A program made the position numbers and the translations under genes. Positions 1 to 11,062 of a stretch of DNA of 64,000 nucleotides are shown one piece after another. Numbering within the stretch: the first letter of the stretch is position 1; each line of letters opens with the position of its first letter. This DNA comes from Portulaca oleracea (Eukaryota; Streptophyta; Magnoliopsida; Caryophyllales; Portulacaceae): the NCBI GenBank assembly GCA_029582165.1, contig CM055870.1, forward strand, positions 48,874,513 to 48,938,512, in the 5' to 3' direction. Below the pieces are notes generated by a model. It did not search any database, was not told where the DNA came from, and worked only from the letters and a program-made list of their open reading frames with translations.

Positions 1-916
1 ACTCATCGCCATCCTTAGTATGAATCTCCATCTATAATTAAGTATTTATAACCATCAATTGGAGATATGTTTACGACATGGTTTGCCAATTGTCATTTTG
101 ATGAAATAGTTTTTCCAACGTTAAGGAGAGAAGTAAGCAGTTGAGTAAGGAGATAAATTGGAATAAATTATTGCTAACACATCTTGAACCTCGTGCAAAG
201 TAGTGTAACTGGAAGTTCAAAACATAATTCATTTACAAACTTTAACGAATCAATTGTCAGATGCTTTTACTAACCCAACGAGAGTCACTAAATCATATGT
301 TCCACCTACTAATGTTCCTATTAGAATTGTTGTCCCGACATGACAAAGTGATATTGCAAATAAGACTAGACCATAATTGAAGTGTGGTAGACCATTCGAT
401 TCCATTGAAAAAAATCCTCTGAAAATAAAAGGAACAAAGAATAATGATAACCAACACGAGGGAATATTGACTCTAGAGGAGACCCCAAACATGACAAATG
501 TGGAGGTTGTACCACAAGATCGAGTACCCGAAGTTCGTGAAAATAATGAAATCTCAATTAATTATGTCATCAACGAGATAAGTTGGAACTAAAATAAATT
601 CATCGTCGATACAATGTTTTCATATAATGTAACCATTAGTATCATGAATAAAAACGAGGATCATGAACCAAGTTCTGTTGACGAATACAAACGATGAAAA
701 AATCTGCTAGAATGGAAAGATGCAATTAGTGTAGAATTATATTCACTTACTAAATATAAGTATTCAGACCTATAGCTCGTACACCAACTAGTATAAAACC
801 TGTGGGATTCAATTGGTTCTTCGTGCGAAAACGTTGAGAAAATGAGTTTGTGAGATATAAAATACGATGTGTTGCACAAAGGTTTTCGCAAAAGCTAGGT
901 ATCTACTATGACGAAG
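1..916 (+). pseudogene. Ty1/copia pol remnant (integrase C-terminus into reverse transcriptase)
   Basis: Translating the plus strand with several frame changes gives copia pol landmarks in order. There is an integrase tail near 40-120, a linker with a GRP-type motif near 380-400 and an acidic stretch near 470-590. The RT N-terminus is at about 700-916 (IKPVGFNWFFVRKR, then a degenerate RYKARCVAQRF-like stretch and GIYYDE). Many stops and frameshifts show it is dead. The RT stops at 916, exactly at the duplicated target CGAAG, and resumes at 21070. The interruption is therefore an insertion and not a deletion. Family assignment rests on motif order; lineage is not determined. Confidence 0.75.
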
Positions 917-1447
917 TGTTGAAAAGTTTGGGGAAATACGATCACTTGCACAAGATGATGGATCACTTGGGTATCTATGAGTCGAGGGTTAAACTTGTCT
1001 CCCCTTAAGGCTCATTCACAAGACCGTGAATAGATTTAAGGGTAAAACCTAACTTCTTATGAGTAAAGAACGAGATTTCTCAAGAACTATCAAAGAAATG
1101 TTGCTATAGTCAACACCTCAAAGAGTGTGTTGAAGCTCTCTAGGAACTTGAAGAAGATGAGAAGAGGTGTATTGAATGAATGAGAATTCATCCGCTATTT
1201 ATATTAGATGAAAGATCAAATCCTTCCCATTCAAGAGCATGAATTAAGGGCTTAATCCAAGGAGTCAAAGCCTTATCCATGGATTCAATATTGACTTTGA
1301 AAGCTAGTCAATATTTTTATCCAACATGATAATCACATGTGCTAATTCAAAGGATCAAATCTAGGAAATTCAATTCTAGCCGAACTGGGCTTTGACATGG
1401 TCTGTGTCACTTGGACACGGTCCGTGTTGCCCATGACACAACCTGTG
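917..1447 (-). repeat. Solo LTR, part 1 (split by the Tat element)
   Basis: This is the 3' portion, in minus-strand terms, of an LTR inserted in the copia RT. It starts TGTT on the plus strand and is preceded by the target CGAAG (912-916). The partner end is 20835-21064, followed by CGAAG at 21065-21069. On the minus strand there is a TATA-like TATAAATA (1196-1203). Upstream of it are copies of an ACACGGTCCGTGT-type palindrome (around 1398-1425). No internal region is left, so it is called a solo LTR of about 756 bp in total. The terminal CA on the right reads TA, which fits one C-to-T change. Confidence 0.72.
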
Positions 1448-3026
1448 TGTAGGGCCCGCGACCCCGGAGGGCACGGTCCCCCGCGGAGTGTCGAAACGAC
1501 GTAGGGTTGCTTATTGGTCCTAGGGTACAAATTTTAACAATTTCCTTTAAGGTATAAAACGTTTTCCGTGCATTTTAATGCTAAATCGGGCCAACTCCTT
1601 TACCTCGGAATTTCAGTACCAATATCTATTCGGGAATGGCCCGTGAGCCCGATGTAATTGGAGATCCGCGCGGATTTCCCAGATTACTCGAGGCCCAGGT
1701 CCATTCTGAATGGGATATTGGTCACTAGACATCAAAAGGGTGTACTGGGCTGGCAAACTGGCCCAAAATCCGCGAGGATTTTCTAGCCAACATGCACGAC
1801 CCGGTCCACCATTTTATGTCCAACGACCTATTATTAGAACTGGGATCAGGCCAGGCCCACTGACCAGAAATCCACGCGGATTTCTGAACAGTGCTCTGGG
1901 CCACTGACCAGAAATCCACGCGGATTTCTGGACAGTATTCCAAACATCGACGAAATCCTGCGGATTTACGAGCGATTCGGGGCCGACTTACTGCTACGGT
2001 TATGGGTATTGAAACTGAAGCGAAGTACTAGGCCCGAAAAACATTAATTTGCATAAAAATAAAAAAGAGTCGCCAGTTAATTTTCGATAAAATTAACAAA
2101 AACAAAAAAAGATGACTCCGGTCTCGAACCAAAATTCGGATCCGGGGGTAAAGGTATCGATGTAGGGGGATGCCCTTGCATCGTCCGCCGTAGCGGCCCT
2201 TACTGGGTCGGGTTTATTAAGAGAAAAAAAAGGTAAAAAAAAAGGTTGTCACTCTGAATTAAAAAAACGCATGCATAGAACTTTTAATAAAGTTTAAACA
2301 AGTTCGAAATTTAAATTACAGCGGGCGGGGTGATTCGACTACATTTTTACAATTTGATCTACTAACTACGAAAACTGAAAAAAAACACAAATGAAGGCGC
2401 CCTACCAAGCCTTCGCAAATCCGCATGACTCCCAAGAGGTATCCAAAATCTCCACGGAATCGCTCGAGTGCGAGAATACGGTGCAGAAATCTGCGTGGAC
2501 TTTCAGTAATTGGCTCTCAAGTGTATCTCGCCTTTGTTTCTCTCAGAATTCTCTCTGCTTTTTTCTTCCAGCCCCCCTCTCTTTTCCCATGCAGGATCCG
2601 CGCGGATCCTTTTATAAACAGTGCAGTCGTGGTCGATCACGATTGCCCTCACCGTTGGAAATCGCGCGATTCAAGTAGTGGGGCGGCGATTGTTGACTAA
2701 GAAATGCGTGGCCTTCGGTTGATAAAATCTGCGTGAATTTCATGCGGGTCGAATAATTTGATCCGCAAGATTTTTTGGGTGGAGAAATGGGATCCGCGTG
2801 GATCCATTTTCCAGGCCAGAACTGGCAAATCCGCATGGATATCTTCCAATTTGGAAAATGAGATCCGCAACCGCGTGGATATCTTACGTCCCAAAATCGG
2901 GATCTGCGCGATTTTGCTTTTACGGGCCAAAATCGATTCGCAGGATCCGTTTTCCAAGCCCCATTTTGAGTTGACTTTGATCAGTTGACCTTGACCAAAA
3001 GTTGACTGCTATTTTCGGTGTCTACA
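1448..3026 (-). repeat. 3' LTR of the Tat element
   Basis: The LTR is 1579 bp and bounded by TGTAGGG and TCTACA on the plus strand. It matches 19265-20834 end to end, but unevenly. About 290 bp at its left end (1448-1740) differ from the partner at only two sites, both CpG transitions, while other blocks show many 1-4 nt indels. It contains about 16 copies of the element's near-palindrome, for example a perfect 12 bp one at 1664-1675. A TATA-like TTTATAAA lies on the minus strand near 2610-2618, next to a copy at 2596-2608. Confidence 0.93.
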
Positions 3027-3041
3027 GTTAGCCCCCACTTT
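3027..3041 (-). other. Polypurine tract of the Tat element
   Basis: On the minus strand this reads AAAGTGGGGGCTAAC and directly abuts the 3' LTR. It is purine-rich with a G5 run, in the position where plus-strand priming starts in Ty3/gypsy elements. Confidence 0.8.
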
Positions 3042-3100
3042 GACTGAGTCTGAGTAAGACGAAAGTCAAAGTATACATCTTGAAAAGAACGTTGTAGTTA

Positions 3101-3314
3101 ACTGGAGGTAGTCCAATTGTTAACTTTAATTGCTGGATATTGTCCAGGCTAAGCTATCCAAGGGTAGCTTGAATATCAGAAATTTGACCGGAGGTAGTCC
3201 GATGCTGGTTCAGGTGCTGGATATTGTCCAACCTTTAATACTCAAGGGTAGCTTGAGGATTTATCCGGAGTTAGTCCGTTGCTAGCATGGTTGCTGGATA
3301 TCGTCCAGGCTTGA
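3101..3314. repeat. Three imperfect tandem units beside the 3' LTR
   Basis: Units start near 3101, 3188 and 3264, are roughly 75-90 bp long, and the last is partial. Each has GGAGGTAGTCC (or a close form) followed by GCTGGATATTGTCCA; the first two continue with AAGGGTAGCTTGA. Tandem repeats close to the 3' LTR are common in Tat elements. Confidence 0.75.
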
Positions 3315-4558
3315 TACGTTTTCTCCTGAAAAGGACAAATTTTGTAAGTATATGACAGATAAAATAAAAAAAAAAAAATAAAAAGAGAAAAATAAAATAA
3401 AATAAAATGAAAATAAGATAAGTAAAATAAGATGAAAGTAAGATAAGGATACTCCCCTTCCATTTATGTCCACCATCCATGCATTATCTTCATTTATGTC
3501 TAACCATTATTCACTCTCACACTCTCCTTCTCCATTTCTACAAGAATCCGCGCAGCTCCAAGCCATTCAAAGAGCAAATCTGCGTGGCTCCCCAGTCCTT
3601 AGTATCTTCATCTTCAACCTTGTGCTCAAGCTCAGGGACTTGCAATTTTCAGCACAAATCCGCGTGGTTCCCCATATCCCAGGTCATATCCGCGTGAACA
3701 CAAGCAAAATTGCAACCGGGTACGCTGTTGTTCGGTCTCTCTTTTTTTTTTTGAACTTGAGCTAGAGCTACTTTTTTGAACTTGAGCCTCAAAAGCCCAG
3801 ATCCGCGTGGATCGGACACAAGTAACCCACCTTTTTTTGTTTGTGCATTTCAAATCCGCGTGGAACCTCAAAAAATCACGCTTAAATTTCTGGCATTTTT
3901 GTGTACCCAGATCCGCGCAGAGCCTAAAAAAAAATCCGACTGTTTTTAGCTGCTATCGAACCAAAATCCGCGAGGAGCTGCATCAAAGCTGAACTTGAAC
4001 TTTCATTTGTAATTGAGTCGTTTTTGCTCTTGTTTTGTTACTGAAATCCGCGTGGATTCCAATTGCAGTTGAAACATTTTTTTTTCTGTTTTGTTGCTGA
4101 AATCCGCGTGGCTTCCAGTTGCAGTTGAGAATGTTTGCTCTGTTTTGTTGGATTCCAATTGCAGTTGAGAATGTTTGCTCTATTTTGTTGCTGAAATCCG
4201 CGTGGATTCCAGTTGCAGTTGGGAATTTTTGCCCACGTGATACCCAGCCCGTGATAAGGTTAAAACGGGTTCTTGAGCTTTTTTGTTTGGGCATGCCATA
4301 AAATTATGTTTGAGAAATTTAATGTGTGTTGGGTGACAAATCCGCGAGGATCCGACCCAACCCATGCACACGCTGTCAAGTCTTGAACTTAAATCCAATA
4401 AGATTAAGTTTTGGACATCCCATTCCGTTTTGCTGCTAGATCCACGTGGAGCTCCACTAAGCCGGGCCAAACAAAAATTTACTTGGCCCAAATCCGCGCG
4501 GGCCTCCTGCTCGGCGGTTTTTGCTTAGTTAAATCCGCGTGGAGCTTGATAAATCTGG
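3315..4558. repeat. Non-coding block with about 15 near-palindromes, upstream of the PMD gene
   Basis: No coding capacity is seen. An A-rich low-complexity stretch lies at 3360-3435. From about 3545 to 4545 there are about 15 copies of AATCCGCGTGGA-type near-palindromes. Examples are near 3545, 3576, 3656, 3800, 3852, 4045, 4099, 4194, 4339, 4490 and 4531. Within it, 4043-4237 is a tandem block of about 55 bp units (ATCCGCGTGG, then TTGCAGTTG, then CTGTTTTGTTG); one unit lacks the palindrome. The last copy ends about 15 bp before a TATA box. Confidence 0.85.
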
Positions 4559-4566
4559 TATAAAAT
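4559..4566 (+). promoter_or_regulatory. TATA-like box for the antisense PMD gene
   Basis: TATAAAAT lies 146 bp before the ATG at 4705 and about 15 bp after the last near-palindrome of the upstream cluster. Spacing fits a plant core promoter. The assignment is inferred from position. Confidence 0.5.
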
Positions 4567-4704
4567 TTCCATTTTGTCAAATCTGTATTGGCTTTGCTCA
4601 ACTTGGGAAATTTTTCTTCATTTTGTCTCCAACTTATTTTCTTACTTTGCTCGAGCATTTGAGAAGTTTACGCTTGAGTAGAGTATTGCTTACAGTATTT
4701 CACT

Positions 4705-7590
4705 ATGCCTTCGACAAAACCCGGGAAATACCACCCTAAGAAAGCGGCGTGGGCTGCTGACATAGCCCAAAAGGGCAACATGAGCAGGGATTGGGCCGGT
4801 CCAGACCAATGGGATGGTCATGACCTCTTGTATTGTCGAACCACCCACATTTCCCATTATGCGACTCAAATCCCGGTATGTAACTTTCTTTACCCATTAT
4901 GGTATTAAGATGACAACTCGTAGGTTTTTTATCGCGTATTGTGTTACCTTGCAGGCGGATAACATCCAAGCCTGTGGGGCTATAGGGAAAGTGATGAAAT
5001 TGCTAGACGAGCTGGAGCAGCTAGACTATCCAGCCAAAGACATTATCCGAGATGCTGGACTTGGCCATCTGCTCAACGCTCTGCATGCCATGCGAGAACC
5101 TACCGGCCACTGTGTCGTACGTGCATTAAGTGAACGGTTTTGGGATACAACCAATACCTTTCACTTCCCCGAGTACGAAATGACCATCACCCCTTTGGAT
5201 TTTGCCATGATTACCGGTCTATCTTTTGGTGGTGATCCCCTGTATTACTCCGATGTTTTGGGTCACGACAAGGCCCAGCAATTGGCCCTGTTTGGTCCAA
5301 TAATGGCTACCGTGCATGACAATCGAAGTTTCAGATACTCTGTTCTTTTCGACGAAGTTCAGAAGGGCAACTTCTGGGATGAGGTTTATACTGATGCTCA
5401 GAGACGGCGAGTGATACTTGCTATCTTCTTATGCACCACCATCTTCGCAGAACGCGGTAGTCGGGTTTATTTCCATTATTTAGGGAATCTAGAAAATCTA
5501 GATAACCTACATAACCTTGCTTGGGGAGCCGCGGCTTACACATGTCTCTTTCGTGGACTCCGCTCAGCGCGGGTCCCCAAGTCAAAACTTGAGCGAACAA
5601 CACCTATCTTTACGGCTTGTGGAAAGTCATTGAGGTACCTCCCTTCTTTTATCCTTCATCCCCTCATTGTAATTCAAGTACTAAACCTTCCTTTCCCGCA
5701 GATTTGGTTCTATGAGTACTTTGAGGGGCTTTCTCCCAAGTCTACTGTTGGGGATGTCTTCCCAATCGCTCTTCGCTGGGGGAGTGATGATTTGTTGGAG
5801 AGAAAGCGTCGGGTAGAGCATCTGGAGCTCTTTCGTGGCCTGCTGAATAATCCCGGACAGGTATGACCTCTTCCTTTCTTTTCCATCCTGTCCTTGATGT
5901 CATTAAATTATCAACTAACCCATATTCAGTGTGCCTTGAACCCTTGGGCTGCCTACGAGGTTACGGAAGACCAACTTTCAGATCTCGACATCCTACAAGA
6001 GATCAACTGTCGGAGGGTCCTATTTGAAGGCCCTTTCACCTTTATCTGGTATTGCGGTGAGAGGGTAACCCACCAGTGTATGCACGTATGGCCTCCTCGT
6101 GTACCAGTAGATCCCCCAGCGAAAATGTTCTATCCTCGCTCTTTGACCTTTGAAGAGCTCGAGGTCAACCTTATGGGGATCCCCATTGGGCATTTGCTAA
6201 TATGGGCGCCGATTATGTAAACTCCATTCGACCACGCCTCATAGGGCCCATGGTAAGTACAACGATGATCTATTCACGCATTCGTGTTTTTATACTGTGG
6301 CTAATTTGATTGACCTGCAGGATACTGGAACGCCGGAGGTTCCTAACCCTCTTGGTTTGAGGCGACGAAGGAGAAATTGTCCCGAGCTTCCTTTGTCCTC
6401 AAACAGTCCTGGCGTAAGACTTCTTACCTTCATTATAACGAACAATTTTTACTCTTACTATCCCGAAGTTTGACCTTGTGAAACGAAATTTCTTGTAGTG
6501 GAGTCGGGAGCAGACCATGGAGGCTATCGCTCTCATCTATGGCCTTTGCGACGAGCTCCAAGATATGAGGAGACGATTTCGACGTCGCATGGGTTTTGGA
6601 CCTCGCCGCGGCGGAGGCGGAGGTAGAGGGCACCACCATGGTGGGGGGGGGCGTCATCATCATCACGGTAGGGGCCATGGAGGTCATGACGCCAATGACG
6701 ATGATGAAGATGATGATGCTCATGATCACGACTTGGGCGGAGGAGGAGCCATACCCATTGCTTTTTATGCACAGGACGACAATCACCCCGGCGATGATGA
6801 TGAAGAGGAGAGTGACAACGGTCAGGACATTGACTTGGGAGGAGGAGGCTTTTATACAACACCTGGCGCGGGTCCTTCAAGTAGTAGTGGTGGAATGACT
6901 GCCTATGGATCCCAACTCCATAGTTATGTTCCTAACATCCCAGTAATTCCTGAAGATGAAGCTGAACATTCTGCCGGATCCTCCAGTAATATGGGTTTTA
7001 CATCTGCTCGAGGATCATCTCGAACACGCACCTATGGGAGATGTCTTAGCGAAAGTGATGCTTCGCAAGCCTCTGACACTTCTGCCTTGGAGCAACTGTT
7101 TGGTAACATGTCTATTTCCCGAGGATACCCTGACTACTCTCAAAAGAGCTGGTCGCATGATGTTCATCGATCGTCTGTGGACTTCAAGAACGTCCCCCCA
7201 GAGACTCCTATTCCGGCCGCCACTAGCTTCTTCGACTCGTCTTCTTCATACTTCTTGGGTAAGGAGGAACCGGTCAAGAAAGAATATGATGACAATTGGA
7301 GTCTAACTCCAGTTTTGCAAGCTCCTGTCTTGCAAGGGCACTACCCGGGCTCCTTCCACGTTGATGAATCCGGGTGAGTTCATTCTTATGACACTCCCAG
7401 TTCTTCGTGGAATGAAGAACCCACCGCTGGAGGATATCAACCAGATTCGACTCAACCCTCTTCCTCTTGGGCAACTGATGGATGGAACTTCTTCACTGGG
7501 CAAGATCCTGCTCCCCTACCGGGCCGACGCTTTGGTTTCTCGGGCCCAGAATATATAGACTTGGTTTCGGATGAGGGAGATGACGATTGA
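4705..7590 (+). pseudogene. Captured plant mobile domain (PMD, MAIN-like) gene, antisense to gag-pol, frame broken
   Basis: A six-exon model fits GT-AG rules: 4705-4875, 4955-5634, 5702-5860, 5930-6252, 6321-6413 and 6499-7590. Exons 2-4 hold the PMD fold typical of MAIN/MAIL-type proteins: RFWDTTNTFHFP, EMTITPLDFAMITG, LWKVIE joined to IWFYEYF, and LNPWAAY. The last exon encodes a Gly/His/Asp-rich tail (about codons 35-80 of that exon), then a Ser-rich and acidic end. Three breaks are visible. There is a one-base frame loss and an in-frame stop near 5565-5595, a frame slip near 6190-6200, and a stop at 7375-7377. The frame continues coherently for 70 more codons after that last stop, to the TGA at 7588-7590. 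PMD proteins act in silencing and development in plants, and PMD copies in Ty3/gypsy elements are known. The function of this copy is not known. Confidence 0.8.
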
Positions 7591-8442
7591 GGAATTTTCC
7601 ATGTATAATGCTTAGACTGGTTTTTTTTTTTTTTACTATTATAAAAAAAGCTAAGACTACATGCGATGTAGAACAAAACAATTAAGACAAGACGTTGAGC
7701 TGTGGTCAAAACAAGAGTTGATTTCTATAAACATTGTCGGAAGCAAATAAATCTTGATTACACCAAAATTTATATAACTAGCCTCCTTGCAAACAAATAG
7801 CTCGGGCTTTTAATCCCAACACTTCGACAAATCTGCGAGAATTAGTATAGGCTTAACTCTGACCGCAAATTTGTGTGAACCCAAGCAATGGCCACAACTT
7901 CGACAAATCCGCGTGGATCCCAGTCCGACCCGTGTTTTGGCCCAAAATTTGCCTAATCCGCGTGGACTTGGGCTTGGCCCAAAATTTACAAAATCCGTGT
8001 GGACTTGTGTTCGGCCTAAAAACTGCAAAAATCCGCGTGGACCTGTACTTGGCTCAAAATCCGAAAAAATCCGCGCGGATTCCAGTACTTGGCCCAAAAT
8101 CTGCAAAAATCCACGTGGATCACAGTACTTGGCCCAAATTCTTCTCACCCGCATGGGCCAACTTGCTGACAAATCCGCGTAGATCCTAAATCTGTACAAC
8201 TTCCATTGCGATCCGAAACTTATCCCACTTGAATTGCCAACCGAGTCTTTGATTCTCATATGGACTGGTACTTTGCAAATCCGGATGGACTTTTACTACA
8301 ACCATAACACTGCATACGGACTTCCGCCTTATAAAATCCGCGTAGATCCACCTCCTATATCATCACGAATTTCCCCTACATCTGTCTTTTGGCTTGGCCA
8401 ATTCTCCAAAATCTGCGTGAGACCCATGTTACTACCCAAAAT
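7591..8442. repeat. Spacer between the antisense genes with about 13 near-palindromes
   Basis: No ORF of note. From about 7925 to 8150 it is a quasi-tandem array with a period near 40 bp. Each unit has GGCCCAAAAT-type sequence followed by AATCCGCGTGGACTTG or a variant. Copies occur near 7904, 7955, 7990, 8030, 8068, 8107, 8171, 8335 and 8410, up to about 20 bp before the next ATG. A T-run lies at 7620-7634. Confidence 0.85.
8330..8337 (+). promoter_or_regulatory. TATA-like box for the second antisense gene
   Basis: TATAAAAT begins 113 bp upstream of the ATG at 8443. It runs directly into a near-palindrome (ATCCGCGTAGAT), so box and motif overlap. The role is inferred from position. Confidence 0.5.
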
Positions 8443-9854
8443 ATGTCATTCCAGAAAGAGTTAGAACAATGGATGCTCTCCCTTTCGTATGCTGAAAAAG
8501 AAGAATTGAAGAGATACAATCTTCATACCCTAATTAGCCTAAGGCAAGTGAGGATTATGTGGGATTTCTTGAGGGCCGCTGCTGAATTCTGGGACCCTGA
8601 GTTTCACCTATTTAGGTTTGGGGAGAAAGAACTGTGCCCTCTCCCTGAAGAATTCGGTGCAATACTAGGTTTCAAATTCACTTCAATACCCGTAATCCCG
8701 ACTTCTCCTAGGAATACCGCCCCTAGGTATATCTCCCTTCTTGGCCTAGAGAAAGATAACCTAGAAAGAATTTTAGAAGGTGAAAGGGTAAACTTTCTGC
8801 CTTTAATTTCTTCACTCAAAAGAAGCGACAACGTTGAGAGAAGAACTAGGGCTTTAGTTCTGTGTTTGTTGGGAGGATTCTGTTTCTACCATGGTGGTAC
8901 AAATAGCGGTCCGGCTTCGCTAATTAATATCAGCGAGAGCCTCCGTTGTGATCAAAATCTAGCACCCATGATAGTAGCTGAAACCATCTTGTGCCTGGAT
9001 CGACTTTGTGAAGAACCCAAGGGCGAATTCTCAGGAAGCCCCCTGCTTCTTCAGGTAACTCTCTTTCAAATCTCCCATTTTCACCGAAATCAGCGCGGAT
9101 TTCACTCCTATCACCCAAATTGCTACCTACAAATCCGCGTGGATCCACTTTGTCGTAAATTCTAACTTTCTCTTTTCTTTCCTTGCAGATATGGTTGATG
9201 GAGCACACTCGCTTCTTGGCTCCTCCGAAGAACGAACCCACATTCCGGATGACCCAATTTTGCGGTACCAGTAAATACAAGGAGCGCTCTACGGACAAGT
9301 GGTTGAAGTGGTTCATCGAAGAGATGATCGTTAAGTGGCATATCACCTGGTGGAGAATAAGGGAAGTGGTAACCGTTGACCACCGATGCCCTTTTGTGAG
9401 GCTTGTGGGTCTAACACATACCACTTATTACTTCCCCGAGTGGGCCAAGCGTCAGATAAGAAGAAAACAATGGATCCCTACACTTGACTGCACTCCACCT
9501 AACCCTAAAGTCATCACAAACGATGCTGCAAAGGTTAGATCTTGGCAAGACTATTGGATGAGCAGGCCAACTCTCACCGTTCCTGCAACAGGCGGAAGTA
9601 CCTATGTATCTACAGCTTATCGCCATTGGATACTTGAAAAAGATCCTGCTACTAGGAAGCAGTTAAAGGAAGATGAAGAGAAAGAATTGAACCCACCAGT
9701 GACTCAACCGACCCCTAAAACTACTAGGAAAGGCAAAGAGAAAGCCCCCAGTGACTCAACTGCCAAGAAAAGACAACGAAGAGCGTCTACACAAAGTGAA
9801 GGATCTGGGTCAAACACTATTCTAGAGTCTGGAAAGAAACTCAAGCAGGATTAG
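8443..9854 (+). CDS. Captured PMD-related gene, antisense to gag-pol, frame intact
   Basis: Two exons, 8443-9054 and 9189-9854, join in phase 0 across a GT-AG intron and give 425 residues. The start is the ATG of MSFQKELEQWM; the frame is open a little further upstream but has no other ATG. Residues about 25-220 have the layout of a PMD-like protein: LISLRQVRIMWDFL, AEFWDPEFHLFRFG, LPEEFGAILGF, RALVLCLLGGF and LLLQIWLMEHT. I think this is the retroelement-linked PMD / DUF7745-like group, but that name needs a profile search. Residues about 355-425 are Lys/Arg/Ser-rich with nuclear-localization-like KKRQRR. Near-palindromes occur upstream and in the intron (about 9090 and 9131), not in the exons. 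It ends 1.2 kb from the end of pol, tail to tail. Confidence 0.75.
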
Positions 9855-11062
9855 ATACTGATGCTGCCTTGCCTTTAGCTTTTTTTTTTCTTTTTTTTTT
9901 AGTATATTTTTTTTTGATGCCGATGAACGTTGTAGTTGCAAGTTATAAGCTTGCATGCTCTCCCTTCGTTTTTGATCTTTAGGCTTTAGGTTTGTTTGAA
10001 ATAAATTGCATTTTACGGGATTTCAGAATTTTCAATTATACGTGTGAAATCCGCGTGGACTTCTGCACACAGAAAATTTATTTCCGATCAGAATAATGTA
10101 AAATCCGCGAAGATTTTTGCATCAAGAAAGTAACCCACGAGAATGAACGGAAACAAAAAACGGGCCCTGGAAAATATGAGATCCGCGTGGATCCAACCAA
10201 GATTGCTCCGAAAAAATATCTGGTGAGTATCCGGGTCGTTAAGTCGATCTGCGTGGATTTTAAAAACGAATGGGCCCAGAAAAGCTGAGGATTCGCGGAT
10301 TTACCCAGAATTGCTCCAAAAATGAGTATCCTGGGCCAGGTCAGTAACCAAATCCGCATGGACCTCAAGAATAAAGGGTCTAGAAAACAAAGGATCTGCG
10401 CGGATCTGACCCAAAATAGCTCCAGAAATATAAGGAAGACTGGACTGACGGTAGTTCATACGAACCCTGATTCGGGCCTTGCAAAATCCGCGAAGATCTA
10501 TGGGGGTTTCAAGACTTAAAATTAAGTCATGCTGTGAAAGGGCATAAAACGGGATCCCATGTACCCAAAAATCCGCATGGACCCAGTTGGGTGGCAAAGG
10601 AATCTACGTGAGCCCAACAGAATTGAGGCTTTTCGCATGAATCGGGGCAAAATTGTCCCAAATTCGTGAGGATCTGTTGGACTTTTAAAGCCCCAAAAAC
10701 TGCATTAGGCTTGGACGAAGTACAACTCCGGACTTGGGCCTCAGAAAATCCGCGTGGACCTGCGGAGGCCTAGGTAAGGTTTTTTTTTTGAAATTTCGAG
10801 CCCTACAAAGGTTTTAAGTTTCATTGAATCCGCGAGGAGTCCATGTTGCTTTAAGGGCTCAAAATAAAGTATCGGGAAATTTTTTATTTGTTTGGGCCGG
10901 ACTTTTAGAGAAGCTTCCTACGTATCCACATTACATGGAATCAGGCCATCGTAGTTTAAATGGTAGTGTAAGTATTTAGTTGCTGACTTAAATAAATCAG
11001 TGGCTAATGTTTTGAGGATAGTTGCTGGTTTCGGACACCAGTTTCTACGTCCACTTTTACCC
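9855..11062. repeat. Spacer between convergent genes with about 14 near-palindromes
   Basis: No coding region is seen. T-rich runs lie at 9880-9912, just after the upstream stop codon. From about 10045 to 10840 there are copies of the 12 bp motif near 10047, 10100, 10180, 10245, 10350, 10393, 10484, 10570, 10745 and 10826, plus weaker ones. Pol ends at its right edge. Confidence 0.8.

Noticed and set aside
250..891. Minus-strand ORFs at 250-492, 366-557 and 661-891
   Set aside because: They are shadows of the decayed plus-strand copia pol.
5641..5700. Reading straight through the PMD gene near 5635-5701 without an intron
   Set aside because: The frame is open there, but the product loses the LWKVIE-IWFYEYF continuity that the GT-AG intron 5635-5701 restores.
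6433..6898. Minus-strand and alternative plus-strand ORFs over the Gly/His/Asp-rich tail
   Set aside because: Low-complexity GGCGGAG/CATCAT repeats are open in several frames; only the frame continuing the PMD exons makes sense.
3545..10840. Regularly repeated near-palindromes as a CRISPR-like array
   Set aside because: Spacing is irregular, copies vary, the context is a plant retrotransposon and no cas gene is present.
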